Origin: Cryptomeria japonica
Taxonomy: Eukaryota > Streptophyta > Pinopsida > Cupressales > Cupressaceae
DNA: 64,000 nt
Reading direction: 5' to 3'
Assembly: GCF_030272615.1 (NCBI RefSeq)
Contig: NC_081407.1
Span: 142,856,897 to 142,920,896 of the forward strand
Program-made: the position numbers and the translations under genes
Shown: positions 36,523 through 47,999 of the stretch, one piece after another
Layout of the letters: every line of letters begins with the position of its first letter
Numbering within the stretch: position 1 is the first letter of the stretch
Notes under the pieces: model-generated
Told to the model about the DNA's origin: nothing
The model's input: only the letters and a program-made list of their open reading frames with translations
Databases searched by the model: none

Positions 36523-38205
36523 TTATTTGATATTATCCCTAAGATTAGGGATTTCCTTAGCAGACACAACAACAGCTTTCTTGACACTCGCTCTAGTTCT
36601 CTTTGCAGCTCCACCAAGTGTAGCTTCCTTGCTTCCAATCTTGATTGCATCTTCATCCATGTCGAGGTCCACCACTGGTTTGGGAGAGCTGGAGTTATCA
36701 AGGACCTTCAAGATATCCTCTAGGTTCTTTGTAACAGCAGACAAAATCTTCGAGATCAAACCCAATGGGTTTTTCATCGCCACTTTCCCTTCTTCCAAAT
36801 AGTCAATTTGAGTTGCTATTTTTTTAACTTTTTCCTCCATGTCCTGCTTCCATTGCTTCTGATTCCTGTCATCTTCCTTCATTTTCTCATCCATCTATTT
36901 CCCATTTTTATCTAGGTTCTTCAATAGTTCATATGTCCATCTGTCATAACCCAATCTAGCCTCAATGAGTTTTTTAAGGTTATCTAGGAATAACCCTTCT
37001 CCAGCACTCTCCTTATCCTCACTCAAACTATCTTTAGCCATTTCCTTCTCGAATTATTTGTTCTTCTCCCTCTCAGAATTCAAATGTTTTTCCTCAATAT
37101 GCTTATCGTCCTCATCCTCCATAGGCTAGCGGTTGATGTTGCTTAAGCTAGCACTGAGAATTGGACTATCATTGTCGAACTTGTTCTCACCTTCTTCTTC
37201 CTTCGCACCCACGTCCTCATCTTTCCAACTTTCCTCACCCTCTGACTCATCTATTTCCATTTCATTGCCCTCTTTTCTAGTTTCCTCTGTATCATTCTTT
37301 TCATCATGGGCTTTTCATCCCAGTGGCGCTCTTGCTTTTTTTTCTTGTAGTAGCCTCCTTCTTGCTGGGCTCGCCTTCCTCCAACTTTCTCTTGCCTTTC
37401 CCTAGAGAAGCAGACAACCTCTGGTTTTCCTGCATGGAAAGGATTTTATAGTGCTCATAAATGAGCAACATGAGCCCACAATGGAGAATTGGGTTCGAGG
37501 GATTCTTGTTGTGTTTATTGAGAGACCTAGACAGGGACCTAAAAAGATAGTAGGGTAGGGAAACCCTTTTCTCATGCCTGAAGTGGTTTAATAACACAAA
37601 GTGATAAGTGTGGGCCCTGGAAAAGTGGTCCTCAATAGTTATGTATTCCATGCTGGCATTCAAAACCCAACCCCAAATTTTCTTGATGTTGGAGGCTTCA
37701 TAATAACCCTAAGTGGCTTTTCCAATTTTAGCCCTCTCCTTTTCCTTACACAGGAAAATGTTTACCGCATTATTGGAAACTTTAAGATCTCCAAAAAATT
37801 GAGCCCTGAGTGGGGCATACCTGTCACAATCGTGAGGCCCGCGTCCAATTTGAACCTCACACCATAGATTTTAAAAGACCCATTACTCCAATTTTCAGTA
37901 ATTTTGGAGACTGCGAGATTTACCCTACCTTTGTCGTAATCAACTAGCTTCTCCATAAAACTCGTTAGGGACCCTTTTTCTAGCTTCGCCCAAACTTTCA
38001 GCATATTCTTCCATCTAGAAGTGTTGTCTAGTTCTTCCCTCCTTAAATCACCTCCCATATTCAATTTCAAACTTTCACCCCTGTTCTTCTGCAAACTCAA
38101 AACTTTCTTCCCGTTGTCTCTCAAAATTTTGAAAAAGATGACCCACAAAGTGTGCAGAGTGTTATTATATTTGATTGGGATTCTGCCACTTTTCCAAGTA
38201 ATCAT
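36523..38205 (-). pseudogene. Third ORF of the LINE, function unknown
   Basis: Downstream of RNase H, inside the target-site duplication. From 38205 ('MITWKSGRIPIKYNNTLHTL') it runs through 'SRWKNMLKVWAKLEKGSLTS' and 'ITENWSNGSFKIYGVRFKLD'. After a frameshift come 'EDHFSRAHTYHFVLLNHFRH' and 'NPSNPILHCGLMLLIYEHYK', a Lys/Glu-rich acidic hinge (37400-37050) and a C-terminal helical part ending near 36523 ('AKRTRASVKKAVVVSAKEIP'). I do not recognise it. The central part resembles uncharacterised plant transposon-associated proteins, by impression only. It could be a captured host or TE gene or a 3'-transduced segment. Confidence 0.5.
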
Positions 38206-38235
38206 ACCTTTCTATCATTTCATAAGTTACTCATA

Positions 38236-38895
38236 TCAGCTATCATAATTATGCGGTCCTTCTTTCCCCGTAAATCTATCATTTCTGAGGAGCTCTTTAA
38301 TACTCATATTAATATCTTCCCCATGCCAAATTGTTTGAGATTCGGAATTAACGCCTAGGTTCACCAGACAATCTACCACCATATTTTTCTCTCTAAAGGC
38401 ATGTTCTATTATTATAACTTTAAAACTAGCAATAATTTCCCTAGCTTTCAAAATTATGTTTTCTATAGACCAAGATGGCTCGGTTTCCCCCTTCAAGCAC
38501 TTAATAATATTAAGCGAGTCTCCCTCCAGCCATAATTTATCATGATTTAGATTCTTAGCAATATTTAGAGTATTCAACGCAGCTGAGGCTTCAGCATAAT
38601 GACTGGTTTGACTCCCCAAAGGGCTAGCAATCACCACTAGGCAACTTCCAGCAAAATTTCTAACAATGCCCCCATAACCACCTTTACTCGGATTCCCCTT
38701 AGAAGCCCCATCAAAGTTGGCCTTTATCCATCCCTGAGGTGGAAAACTCCAAGCAAGACCTTCTCTACCCTTCTCCTTACTAGATTTGGTATTAGAAAGG
38801 TTCCACCTATCATTGAAGTCTTCTTTAGCAACTGGACCATAATCAATACCATTGAGGCATTCAAAGATACTCCTGTATATTTTATCCACCACCAC
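38236..38895 (-). pseudogene. LINE RNase H domain
   Basis: The minus-strand frame contains 'WIKANFDGASKGNPSKGGYG' with the catalytic Asp (F-D-G-A). It continues with 'HYAEASAALNTLNIA' with the Glu, 'LWLEGDSLNIIKCLKGE' with the second Asp, and the C-terminal 'HAFREKNMVVDCLVNLGV' with the last Asp. All four RNase H acidic positions look intact. This domain is usual at the C-terminus of plant L1 ORF2 and removes RNA from the hybrid during target-primed synthesis. It is in a different frame from the upstream piece. Confidence 0.9.
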
Positions 38896-39186
38896 TTCAA
38901 GGTTGGCACTTTTATCCCTAAAAATCTTGTTGTTGCGCTCTTTCCAGATATTCCAGATAACATTAGGGAAGGTTAGTTTCCAAAGCTCAACTATCTTTGG
39001 GTTGGAATTAGGGCAGTATCATTGCTATCGGGAATCCCCTAGAGAGTTTGGAAAAACCCAACTCAGCTTCCACCTACTTAAAAAAAATTTCCAGATTTCC
39101 TGGCTGAAAGTACACTGATGGAGAATATGGAAGGCAGACTATTCTTCCCTGCAACAAAGAGAACACCTATTAGGAAAAACAAATCC

Positions 39187-39702
39187 TCATTTTTGAAGGT
39201 TGTCCAGAGTTAATACCTTGTTTTGGATAAAAATCTCAAAAAAGATATTTACTTTAGGAATTAACTTCTTATCCCACACTTTAGCCCAAATAGGAGTTTC
39301 TTCCATAACTTTATTTTCAATAGCCATAGCCGAGGACACAAAATAATTCCCATCTGGGGTTTCCCTCCATATCAAACTATCATCTTTGTTGTCTTTCATA
39401 AATTTAGAAGAAAGCACAATCTCAAGAAACTTTAACCCCAAACAATGCTGGCTAAATTCAATCCATTTCCCATTTCTCCAATAATCTCTGACCAAACCCC
39501 CATGCCTATTTTTGAACCAATCTTTCCAATCATAAAGGATTGGAATTTCCTCCAAAGGTTTATCCATGATCCATCTGTCTTCCCAAAATCTTATACTTCT
39601 ACCATTCCTCAGTTTCCACATTCTTCTAGCTGCAGCCCAACTTTTAGCCGATTGAACTGCATTCCAAATTGCAGAACCTTCAACAATAAAAGATTTATCC
39701 AA
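39187..39702 (-). pseudogene. LINE ORF2 post-RT region (zf-RVT-like)
   Basis: Contains 'AIWNAVQSAKSWAAARRMWK', 'RNGRSIRFWEDRWIMDKPLE' and 'SLIWRETPDGNYFVSSAMAI', the segment between RT and RNase H in plant LINE-like proteins. The following C-x2-C/H-x-x-x-C zinc region ('NRCSLCREE' then 'AFHILHQC') lies at about 39180-39090 in another frame. Between 39090 and 38900 the frame is scrambled. Confidence 0.85.
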
Positions 39703-39744
39703 AAATTATTCCTCAGAAGGTTGCATGTGAAGATATTTATTTTT

Positions 39745-41448
39745 CTAGATTAAATTCCACTCTCTTTCCTCCCCTTTCATTCTCCAAATTTGTTTAGCTA
39801 ATAAGGCATTATTCATAGAGCTTATATTCCTTAAACACAACCCCCTAGAGGCCTTGAGAGAGCAGATTTTATTCCAGGCTATAAGGGGAATTCTATTCTT
39901 GACTTCCACTCCCGACCAAAGAAACATTTTTTGGATTCTTTCAATTGCTTCCACAAACTTTCTATGGATTGTAAACAAACTGAGAGCATAAACAAGCAAG
40001 TTTTGGAGAGTTTCTTTGAGAAGCGTAACCATGCCCACTTGACTAAGGACTGTGCCTTTCCAACCTGCCATTTTGGAGTTAAAACTATCAACCAACTTAT
40101 TCCAAAAATTATCCACAGGCTTAATACAAAGGGGAAGCCCCAAATAAGTGGAGGGAAGCTCAGCTATTTTACAACCAAGAATTCTTTCAATCCTTAATTG
40201 TATTTGAATAGGGGTATTGATGAAGAACATAGAGCTCTTATCTCAATTGATTTTTTGACCAAAAGCAGATTCATAAATATTCAAAACATTCTTCATATTT
40301 TTAGCTTCCCTAATAGTAGCTTCCCCCATAGTGATTGAGTCATGAACAAACTGTTCATGAGTACAAGTAATATTGGTTGAAGAAGGTTTCAGTCCTTTGA
40401 GATTACCTTCTTCCACATTTTTAAAAATAAATCTGCCCAAACTTTCAGCTAAAATAGTAAACAAGATTGGGGAGATGGGGTCCCCCTGTCTTAGTCCACT
40501 AGTGCTTTTGAAGAAACTTCAAGGGGATTCATTGACAATAGTAGCAGAAGAGGAAGTTTCCATCAATTGAGAGCAAAGCTAAATAACTTTTTCTTCAAAT
40601 CCAAAGGCTTTCATAATCCTTAAGAGAAACTGCCAATTCACTCTATCATAAGCTTTAGCCATATCTAACTTAAGAAAAAAGCCCCGATTTTTAGCCACCG
40701 TAAGAGAATGAATATTTTCATGAACTAAAATAATGGAGTCCAGAATCTATCTTCTGGGGACAAAACCATTTTGCTGGGCAGAGATAATTCTGGGAAGAAT
40801 CACCAGTAATCTTGAGGTAAGAACATTAGACAAAATCTTATAAACAGAGTTACAGAGACTAATAGGTCTAAACTTATTAAGAGAATCAGCTCCAGAGATC
40901 TTCGGAAATAGGACAATGAAGGTCACATTCAATTCTTTTAGAAGCCTTCTAGAACCAAAGAATTCCTTAACTCCTTTACAAATATCAGTCTCCACAATAT
41001 GCCAAAAAGATTAGAAAAAGAACATTGGAAAACCATCCGGTCCAGGAGACTTGTCTCCCTGAAAAGAGAACACCGCCTTTTTGATTTCCTGACTAGAAGG
41101 TATTCGGGACAAATGTTTGTTGTCTTTCTCAGTCAAGGTAGAAGGAATAGATTGCAACAAGAGGTTTTGGTTATTGTCGTCAAGGTTATCCACTTCGCCG
41201 AAAAGGGTACTAAAATAGTCCAGAGCTTCCTTCCTTATATCATTATCATCCATTAAAATCCCTCTATTATAGGATAACCTAGATATCTTGTTAACCGCCC
41301 TATGCTTAAGAGCAGTTAAGTGAAGAAACCAGGTATTTTTATCACCTTCCTTCAAATGCAAGGCTCTTGATCTTTGTCTCCAAAAAGTCTCTTCATTGGA
41401 AATAATGGTGTGGTATTTAGATAGCAAATCATTTTCCACAAACCTCAA
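39745..41448 (-). pseudogene. LINE reverse transcriptase
   Basis: Order on the minus strand: 'DKNTWFLHLTALKHR', the fingers motif 'GDKSPGPDGFPM' (near 41040), 'FRPISLCNSVYKILSNVLTS', 'FFLKLDMAKAYDRVNW' with the first catalytic Asp (near 40670), then 'QGDPISPILFTILAESLGRF'. The usual F-A-D-D box reads 'EQFVHDSITM' (near 40350). The thumb ends with 'YLGLPLCIKPVDNFW' and 'MAGWKGTVLSQVG'. At least three frame changes break it. F-V-H-D replaces one of the two metal-binding Asp residues, so the enzyme would be dead. Confidence 0.93.
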
Positions 41449-41492
41449 CTCTTCTGAAAGCCCATCCTCTTGGATTTTATCTTGAACTTCTT

Positions 41493-42362
41493 TTATTTCA
41501 TTTTTAATTTGAATTTTATAATATTGAGCTTTTTAGCTATTTTGAAAAGGGTCGTTCCCTTGACCTCAGAACTCCACCAATATGCAACACAAGCTTCCAG
41601 AGACGGATGGGATAACCACACTTTTTCAAATCTAAAAGGGAAATTTCTCTTTGCACATAAAAAATTGGCAGTAAAAGAGATAGGGAAATGATCAGAACCA
41701 ATCTTGATAACAAACGCCAAAGAACAACTATACTTAGATAACCACTCAGGAGTAATTAAGGTTTTGTCTAACTTAACTTGAATAAGATCAACTCCAATTC
41801 TTCTATTAGTCCAGGTATAGTTAATCCCTTGGAGATCAAAATCCATAAGAGCTTGATCATTAATGAAATCCATAAGATCTTGTTTACCATCAAGCTGTAA
41901 GGGGAGGCCTCCCATCTTCTCTTCCTCTTTAAGCGGAGTATTGAAATCTCCCATTATTATCTAGCTTTTATCAGCAAAATTTAGTCTGTCTTCTGCAAGG
42001 CTTCTCCAATATGTAGCTCTCCCAGTTTTGGTATTAGGTGCATAGACATTAGTGATAACCCAAACAAAGTTATCCTTGATACTCTCAAGCTACACAGAGT
42101 TCCTATTAAATTTAGATATAATTTGCTTACCTTTAATAGTTTTTTGGTTCCCAAAAATCATTGTTCCTCCAGAGGCCCCCTCCAAACTAGATCCTATAAT
42201 TCCATTATTTTTAAATATTCTAATCCTTTCCACTTTATCTTTACACATCTTAGTTTCCTAAACAAGGACCACATCTAGTTTATGATCTCTTATAATATTA
42301 CGTAACACATCCTGCTTATGAGGGGCATTCAACCCTCTTATATTCCAGGAAATTATCTTCAT
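41493..42362 (-). pseudogene. LINE APE-type endonuclease
   Basis: The minus-strand ATG at 42362-42360 starts M-K-I-I-S-W-N-I-R-G-L-N, the classic start of the LINE endonuclease. It is followed by 'LDVVLVQETKM' (catalytic Glu), 'VYAPNTKTGRATYW' (Tyr/Ala/Pro), 'IIMGDFNTPLKEEEKMGG' (Asp/Asn) and 'KIGSDHFPIS' (Asp-His). All core catalytic residues are visible. Stops follow N-S-V and D-K-S. It would nick the target DNA for target-primed reverse transcription. Confidence 0.93.
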
Positions 42363-42407
42363 GCTTTAACCAGGGATAGAGCTAACTCGATGGAGCTCTG
42401 TGTTCCA

Positions 42408-42873
42408 TCAACACGGTTCTTCCAACTTTCCTATTCCCTCTGATGTTTTAGAGAAGGTCTCCCCTACTTTTTGTTTTGGCTTCCTACATCTGCCTTTTTT
42501 CTTATTCTTGCTTCTAGTTGCGATACCTCCATTGGGTCCCTCCTTATTCAATTTTCCCTCTTTCATACCAAGAATTAAAAGATTTCCTTCCAGGGTTTCC
42601 ATTTCCACTATGTGATGGGGTTTTGCATTGAGACGGCTTTGGGCTTCCATTGGTTAATAGAAAAAGAGGCTCAAGATTAGAAATGTTAAAATCCTATGCT
42701 TCATTGAAGTCTTCCTCAATTTCTTTTGTATAAGATGATGCAGACACATCGTCATTGGAATTTTCCTCTGCTTTCTCCTGGCTAACTGGCCCTCCCTCCT
42801 GGTCCTCTAGATCATTTTTTTAATTCACCTCTATACTTTTCTTGTCTTATTTAGTACTTTCTATTTGATTATT
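42408..42873 (-). pseudogene. LINE ORF1 C-terminal remnant (5' truncated)
   Basis: A short minus-strand frame with 'MEAQSRLNAKPHHIVEMETL' and a Lys/Arg-rich end ('ATRSKNKKKGRCRKPKQK'), ending just upstream of the endonuclease. Before it is acidic, Ser/Glu-rich coding-like sequence up to 42870. Plant LINE ORF1 is normally several hundred residues with an RNA-binding domain. Only the tail is present, so reverse transcription stopped early, the usual cause of 5' truncation. Confidence 0.6.
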
Positions 42874-42875
42874 TG

Positions 42876-43760
42876 AACCTTACTGTTAAAATTGCTAAAA
42901 TTTATGGTTACTGGGTAAGGTATGAGAACCTTAAAATGGAAGAAGATGAAAGGATTACAACTTTTAAGGAAAGAGTTAATGAAATTGTCTTGGGAATTCA
43001 ATGTTGTGGTGGATCTTTGAGAGAATATGATATTGTTTCTAAAGTATTGAGAGCTTTTCCATCTCCTTACAAGATGAAGGGTACTAAAATTAATGAGTTG
43101 AGAAATATGTATAACACTTCTGTTAACATGGATACTTTGGTTGGAAAACTATATGCTTTTGAGCTTGAAGAATTTGGTCCTCTAGGAGCTACAAAGACAT
43201 ATTTTGCATTCAAGGCATCTACATCATCAACCGGTAAGAGTGATTGGAAAGAATTATATGTGAAGGAACTGGAGGATATGAATAAAGAGGATCAAGAGCT
43301 TGAAGAAATTGAAGCCCTATTTTCTAGAAGAACACCTAAAGCTCTGACAGGAAGTAAGTATGAAGGAAATTCACCTTTCAAATGTTTTTCATTTTGCATC
43401 TAGATGTCCTGAGAGGAATTTAAGATTTGAGGAGAAAGCTAGAAGATATTTTAGGCCTAACCATGATTATTAGAAAAATCATAAGTACAGGAGGAACAAA
43501 GATGAATCATACTACTATGCGGATGAGGAAGGTGTAACTAATGTTTCTAATGATGAAAAGATGAAAGGTTCAGATAGTGGATCTAGAAATGGAAAGGAAT
43601 GGGTATTCTTGGCTATTAAGAAAGGTACTCTGGAACCTATCATTTATAATGAAGAGAAGACACTTGCTGCTAAACTTGAAGACAAGGATGAATGGGTAAT
43701 ATACAATGGATGTTCACATCATATGACTGGAGATAAAAGGAAGTTTATATCTTTGCAATA
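42876..43760 (+). pseudogene. Copia gag C-terminal part and protease site of element D
   Basis: Resumes with 'TVKIAKIYGYWVRYENLKME', then 'FKERVNEIVLGIQCCGG' and 'FELEEFGPLG'. The zinc knuckle at about 43378 is destroyed by a small deletion (K-C-F-S-F, then A-S-R-C in another frame). The protease region reads 'WVIYNGCSHHMTGDK', where the catalytic Asp has become Tyr. Frame changes occur at about 43390 and 43560. Confidence 0.88.
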
Positions 43761-45150
43761 ATTTGATGGTGGTCTTGTCAGATTTGGAGATGACAAAGAA
43801 TGCATGATCAGAGGAAGAGGAACTATATCATTAGATGGTAAGAATAACATTGATAATGTTTATTATGTTGAAGGTTTAAAGCATAATCTTTTGAGTGTAG
43901 GACGGTTGGTGGATAAGGGATTTCAATTACAGTTCAAGGATGGAAAATGCAAAATCATTAACAAATCTAGTTTGGAGATTGCAATCAGTACTCAGAATAA
44001 AGATAACATCTTTCATTTGAACTCTGTGGAGAAGACATGTTTGATTGCACACATTGATAAGATTTGTCTATGGCATAAGAGGTTGTGTCATGTGAATTTT
44101 GATTGTATTGTAAATATCAGTTCAACGAAGGTAGATAGAAATATACCTAAGATTGTGAAGCCTCTTAATCCGGTATGTAAGGAGTGTCAAATCGGAAAGC
44201 AAGTCAGAAATTCTTTAAAGAGTATTCAAGATAAATATAATGATGTTCTTGATCTTATTCATACTAATTTGTGTGGTCTTGCTAGAATAAGAAGTTTTCA
44301 GGGTGATAGGTATTTCATGCTAATTATTGATGACTATTCTAGAATGATGTGGGTTACTTTTCTAAGGGAGATATTTGAAGCCTTTGAAAAGTTCAATATC
44401 TTTAAAGATATGGTTGAGACAGAGACAGGATTGAAAATCAAATGCTTAAGATCTAATCAGGGTGGTGAATTCACATCTGGTGAATTTAACAATTATTGTG
44501 AGAAACGTGGGATAAGGAGATAGTTCTTTACACCCTGGACATCTCAGCGGAATGGTGTTGTGGAAAGAAAGAACAAAACTATCCTAGATGTAGCTAGATC
44601 TATGATGATGGAAAATAATTTGCCTCATATTTATTGGAGAGAATTTGTAGAATGACAATTTACACATTCAACAAAGTTTATATCAAAGGAGACATTGGTA
44701 AGACACCTTATGAGTTATGGTTTTGTCATACACCTATAGTTAAGTATTTCAAAATCTTTGGTAGTAAATGCTATATCAAAAGAGATGATTCCATTGGAAA
44801 GTTTGATCCTATATGTGATGAAGGAATATTTCTTAGTTATTCTAATCAAAGTAAAGCATATAGATGTTATAACAAAAGATTGCAGAAAATTGTGGAGAGT
44901 GTTAATGTCAAAGTGGATGAGAAGAACAGAGGTCAAATCAGAACCAATGAGAGAGAACCGAAAGTGGAGATGGTTATAACTAAACCGGTAGCACATGTAC
45001 TAGAATAGAATGTTGAACCAGTTACTACGATAGTATCAAAAAATACAACAGTAACTAAAGATCAGAGTAGGGAATCAAAAAGTCAGAAGACTCCTTGGTA
45101 TGTAAGATTAAATCATTCAAAAGATCAAATCATTGGTGACAAGAAGAAGG
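43761..45150 (+). pseudogene. Integrase of element D
   Basis: A long open piece (43804-44523) covers 'GLKHNLLSVGRLVDKGFQLQ', the pre-integrase 'LWHKRLCHVNFDCIVNIS' with C-x2-C (V-C-K-E-C), and the core 'YFMLIIDDYSRMMWVTFL'. The first Asp is Asn (H-T-N-L-C-G) and the second is Asn (R-S-N-Q-G-G-E-F). A stop after G-I-R-R is followed by 'NGVVERKNKTILDVARSM' with the Glu kept. The tail (44634-45008) contains 'GKTPYELWFCHTPIVKYF' and 'YSNQSKAYRCYN'. Confidence 0.9.
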
Positions 45151-46290
45151 TTGGCAGTTGAGCAGGTATGTTTAATTTCTCAAATTGAACCGACATCAGT
45201 AGATGAAGCATGTAAGGATGAATGTTAGATAAAAGCTATGGAAGAGGAATCAGATCAGATAGAAAAGAACAACACATGCACTTTAGTTCCCCAACCTAAA
45301 AATAAGAATGTTTTTGGAACTAAATGGGTTTTTAGGAATAAATTGAATGAAGATGGACAAGTTGTGGGGAACAAGGCTAGATTGGTCTGTAAAGGATATT
45401 CTCAGAATGAAGGAATTGGTTATGATGAAACTTTTTCTCTGGTAGCTAGGATTGAAGTTGTGAGATTATTTCTTGCTTATGCTACCCATAAGAACTACAA
45501 GGTTTATCAAATGGATGTTAAGTGTGCATTTTTGAATGGATATTTTGAAGAGGAAGTTTATATTGAGCAACCTAATGGTTTTTCACTTTCAGATGACAAA
45601 AACATGATTTGCAGGTTAAGGAAATATTTATATGGCTTGAAGCAAGCACCTAGAGCTTGGTATGCTAGATTGGACAAATATCTTTTAAAGCTTGGTTTCC
45701 CTAAAGATAATGCTGATAGTAACTTATATTATAAGATCACTGATGATGACATATTAATTGTTGACGTCTTTGTTGATGATATCATTTTTGGAGGTGAGGA
45801 TACATTATGTATGGAATTCTCTGATAATATGAAGAATGAATTTGAGATTTCTATGATTGGAGAAATGAGATTTTTCTTAGGTTTACACATTACTCGGACC
45901 TTAAGGTATTTTCATCTATCAAACTAAGTATGCTAGAGAGTTGTTGAAGAAATTTGGTATGGAAAATTCTAAACCAGTTGATACCCCTATGGTTACTCGT
46001 GAGAAATTGACAAAGAAAGATGAATAAACTCCAGTAAGTCCTACAAGGTATAAATCTATGATTGGAGGTCTGTTATATTTGACACAGACTAGACCAGATA
46101 TAATGAATGTTGTTTTTATTGTTTCAAGATATCAGAGTGATCCTAGAGAGAATCATGAGAGTGCAGTGAAAAGGATTTTCAAATATTTACATGGAACAAC
46201 TGAATATGGTTTATGGTATCCTAAAAATTATGACTTTACACTATGTAAATACGCAAATGCAGATTGGGCTAGAGATGTTGATGGCCGGAA
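45151..46290 (+). pseudogene. Reverse transcriptase and RNase H start of element D
   Basis: The largest open piece (45238-45927) holds 'NVFGTKWVFRNKLNEDGQVV', 'MDVKCAFLNGYFEEEVYIEQ', 'YGLKQAPRAWYARLDKYLLK' and the catalytic 'DVFVDDIIFGGEDT'. After a frameshift near 45905 come 'SMIGGLLYLTQTRPDIM' and the RNase H start 'ANADWARDVDGR'. It is interrupted at 46290 by a solo LTR. The RT active site is intact. Confidence 0.92.
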
Positions 46291-47190
46291 TATTGGGATT
46301 TGAGAACATTGAGAGGGGAAAGGGTGAATCAGTGTTTTGCCGGAATCAACAATTTTCAACTTTCTAAACCATGCATGTATGTACTGGTAAACAAATAAGC
46401 ATATAACAAGAAGCAAATAAATCATCTACATAAATGAACACCATAACACATAGAATTTATACATGTAAAACCTCAATGAGGAAAAACCATGGTGGGATTT
46501 GTGACCAACAATATCAACTTACTGGCCATATGAAAAGATATTACATAAACAAGGGCTTGCACTTGCAGGAAGGGATACTGCTCATCACTAAAGAGCCTCA
46601 TTGACTACAAGCTTTCTACAAAAGTAAATTACTAAAAATGAACTCAAGAAACTATCTGCTATGCTAGATAGAGTTCTGGTTTTGGTTCTGCTCTGTAACG
46701 GTTCACAGTCTTGAACTATTACCGATATTTCTTCTCCTCTAAGAGTGCTTTCTTAGCTATCTGTAGATCATTGTGATACAATGTTTGCATACAAAAATGA
46801 TCTCCATACATATATTTTGCATCTCACAGTTCTTCTTTATATCTATCTCTATACCATCATAATACCATCATCTCTATATCTAAATTGACCTAGCAGACTG
46901 ACTTACATACCTATTACATATGATAAGTCTAATGTCAGCTTGCAATGCATTTACAAAAGACATTTAATGTCAGCCTCAACAATAATTACAAAATAAATCT
47001 TCCTTGATGTCGACTTCCTAAATTACGGATGCTGGTTCCGGTGTAGCCCTTAATGCTTCGAATGTTGGTATCTTCCGGTATATGCCTCCTAGTGCCAGTT
47101 TGTGACTACCAAAAAGTCTTGTTGCCTTCTATCTGACCTTGTTGCCATCAATGACAATAAAATGAATCCAATGAGTGTCAATTACCAACA
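46291..47190 (-). mobile_element. Solo LTR (minus orientation) in element D RNase H
   Basis: 900 bp flanked by CGGAA (46286-46290) and CGCAA (47191-47195), a 5-bp duplication with one change. Removing it rejoins V-D-G-R-K with S-T-S-G-G. Its minus strand starts TGTTGGTAATTGACAC and ends CCTCTCAATGTTCTC...CCAATA. It carries CCATGGTTTTTCCTCATTG and TTTTACATGTATAAATTC, landmarks shared with the LTRs of A and of the solo LTR in B. It is closest to the LTR of A by its terminal bases. Confidence 0.87.
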
Positions 47191-47625
47191 CGCAAGAGCA
47201 CATCCGGTGGAGCTTTCTTTTTTGGAAAGAAACTTATTTCATGGATCAGTAAGAAACAGTCATGTACTTCTTTATCTACTGTCGAAGCTGAGTATGTTGT
47301 TGATGCTACTAATTGTACACAAGTTCTATGGGTGAAGCAAATGTTGAAGGATATAAGGGTAAATTGTAATGAACCAATAGTAATTCATTGTGATAAATTT
47401 GCTGCTATTGACATATCAAAGAATTTGGTATTTCATTCTAAGATAAAGCACATATCAATCAAGTATAACTTTTTGAAGGAGAAGGTGGAAGAAAATGAAG
47501 TCAGATTGATTTATGTGAACACTAAAGAGCAGATTGTAGATATCTTCACTAAACCTTTGCCTAAAGAATCATTTGAGTAGTTTAGAGATAGATTGGGGGT
47601 CTCTACCCCTCAGGTAAAGAACTGA
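47191..47625 (+). pseudogene. RNase H C-terminal part of element D
   Basis: After a short frameshift: 'SWISKKQ'-type sequence ('FHGSVRNSH' in the displaced frame), 'TVEAEYVVDATNCTQVLWVK', 'DISKNLVFHSKIKHISIKYN' and 'VNTKEQIVDIFTKPLPKESF'. A premature stop follows E-S-F-E (47578), and the tail runs to about 47625. The A-E-Y catalytic block lost in B is present here. Confidence 0.88.
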
Positions 47626-47999
47626 GTAATGCTAATTAGCATCAGTCCGGTATGCATTTATCAAAATTATTATTCATTTTGAATTGATGATATGGTGATA
47701 CTACTCATGAGGATTAGTTAGATGTATGGTTAAGAGGTTTTATGATTTTTCTTTGATGTTTATGTCAGATTTATAGAATTGATGTCAAAGGGGGAGAGGT
47801 ATTCATGTGAAAAATAGAAAAAAGAGCTTAACAGAGATATCAATCACAGGGGGAGTTTGGTCTTTGGTTCAGAACTTCATTGTTATATCATCTTGGGGAG
47901 ATTGTTGGTCGTCTTCCATTGGGGGAGACTTGTTTGGCATTTCTTGGCACTTGGATGTTTTTCACATCTAGTGTTGCCATCAATGCCAAAGGGGGAGAT
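47626..47999 (+). promoter_or_regulatory. 3' polypurine region of element D
   Basis: Non-coding, with GTCAAAGGGGGAGAGG (near 47785), CACAGGGGGAGTTTGG (near 47848), CTTGGGGAGATTG (near 47893), TTGGGGGAGACTT (near 47920) and the LTR-adjacent CCAAAGGGGGAGAT (47986-47999). The arm 47968-47990 is complementary, with two mismatches in 23, to 48046-48068 inside U3. The polypurine tract lies in the 55-base loop. Confidence 0.82.

Larger units (their letters stand above)
36311..42873 (-). mobile_element. L1-type LINE, minus strand, in element D gag
   Basis: 6563 bp flanked by a target-site duplication TGACCCTACT (36301-36310) and TGAACCTTACT (42874-42884), 10 of 11 matching after one gap. It lies exactly where the D gag frame is broken. 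Read on the minus strand: a 5'-truncated ORF1 tail, endonuclease, RT, a Cys/His-region domain, RNase H, then an extra ORF. The 3' end is AATAAAAAAT with no longer poly(A). Endonuclease-RT-RNase H order is that of plant L1 elements. Stops, frameshifts and a damaged RT active site make it inactive. Confidence 0.92.

Noticed and set aside
37133-37405. Ser/Phe/Leu-rich plus-strand frame in the LINE
   Set aside because: Shadow of the acidic Glu/Lys hinge of the minus-strand LINE ORF3.
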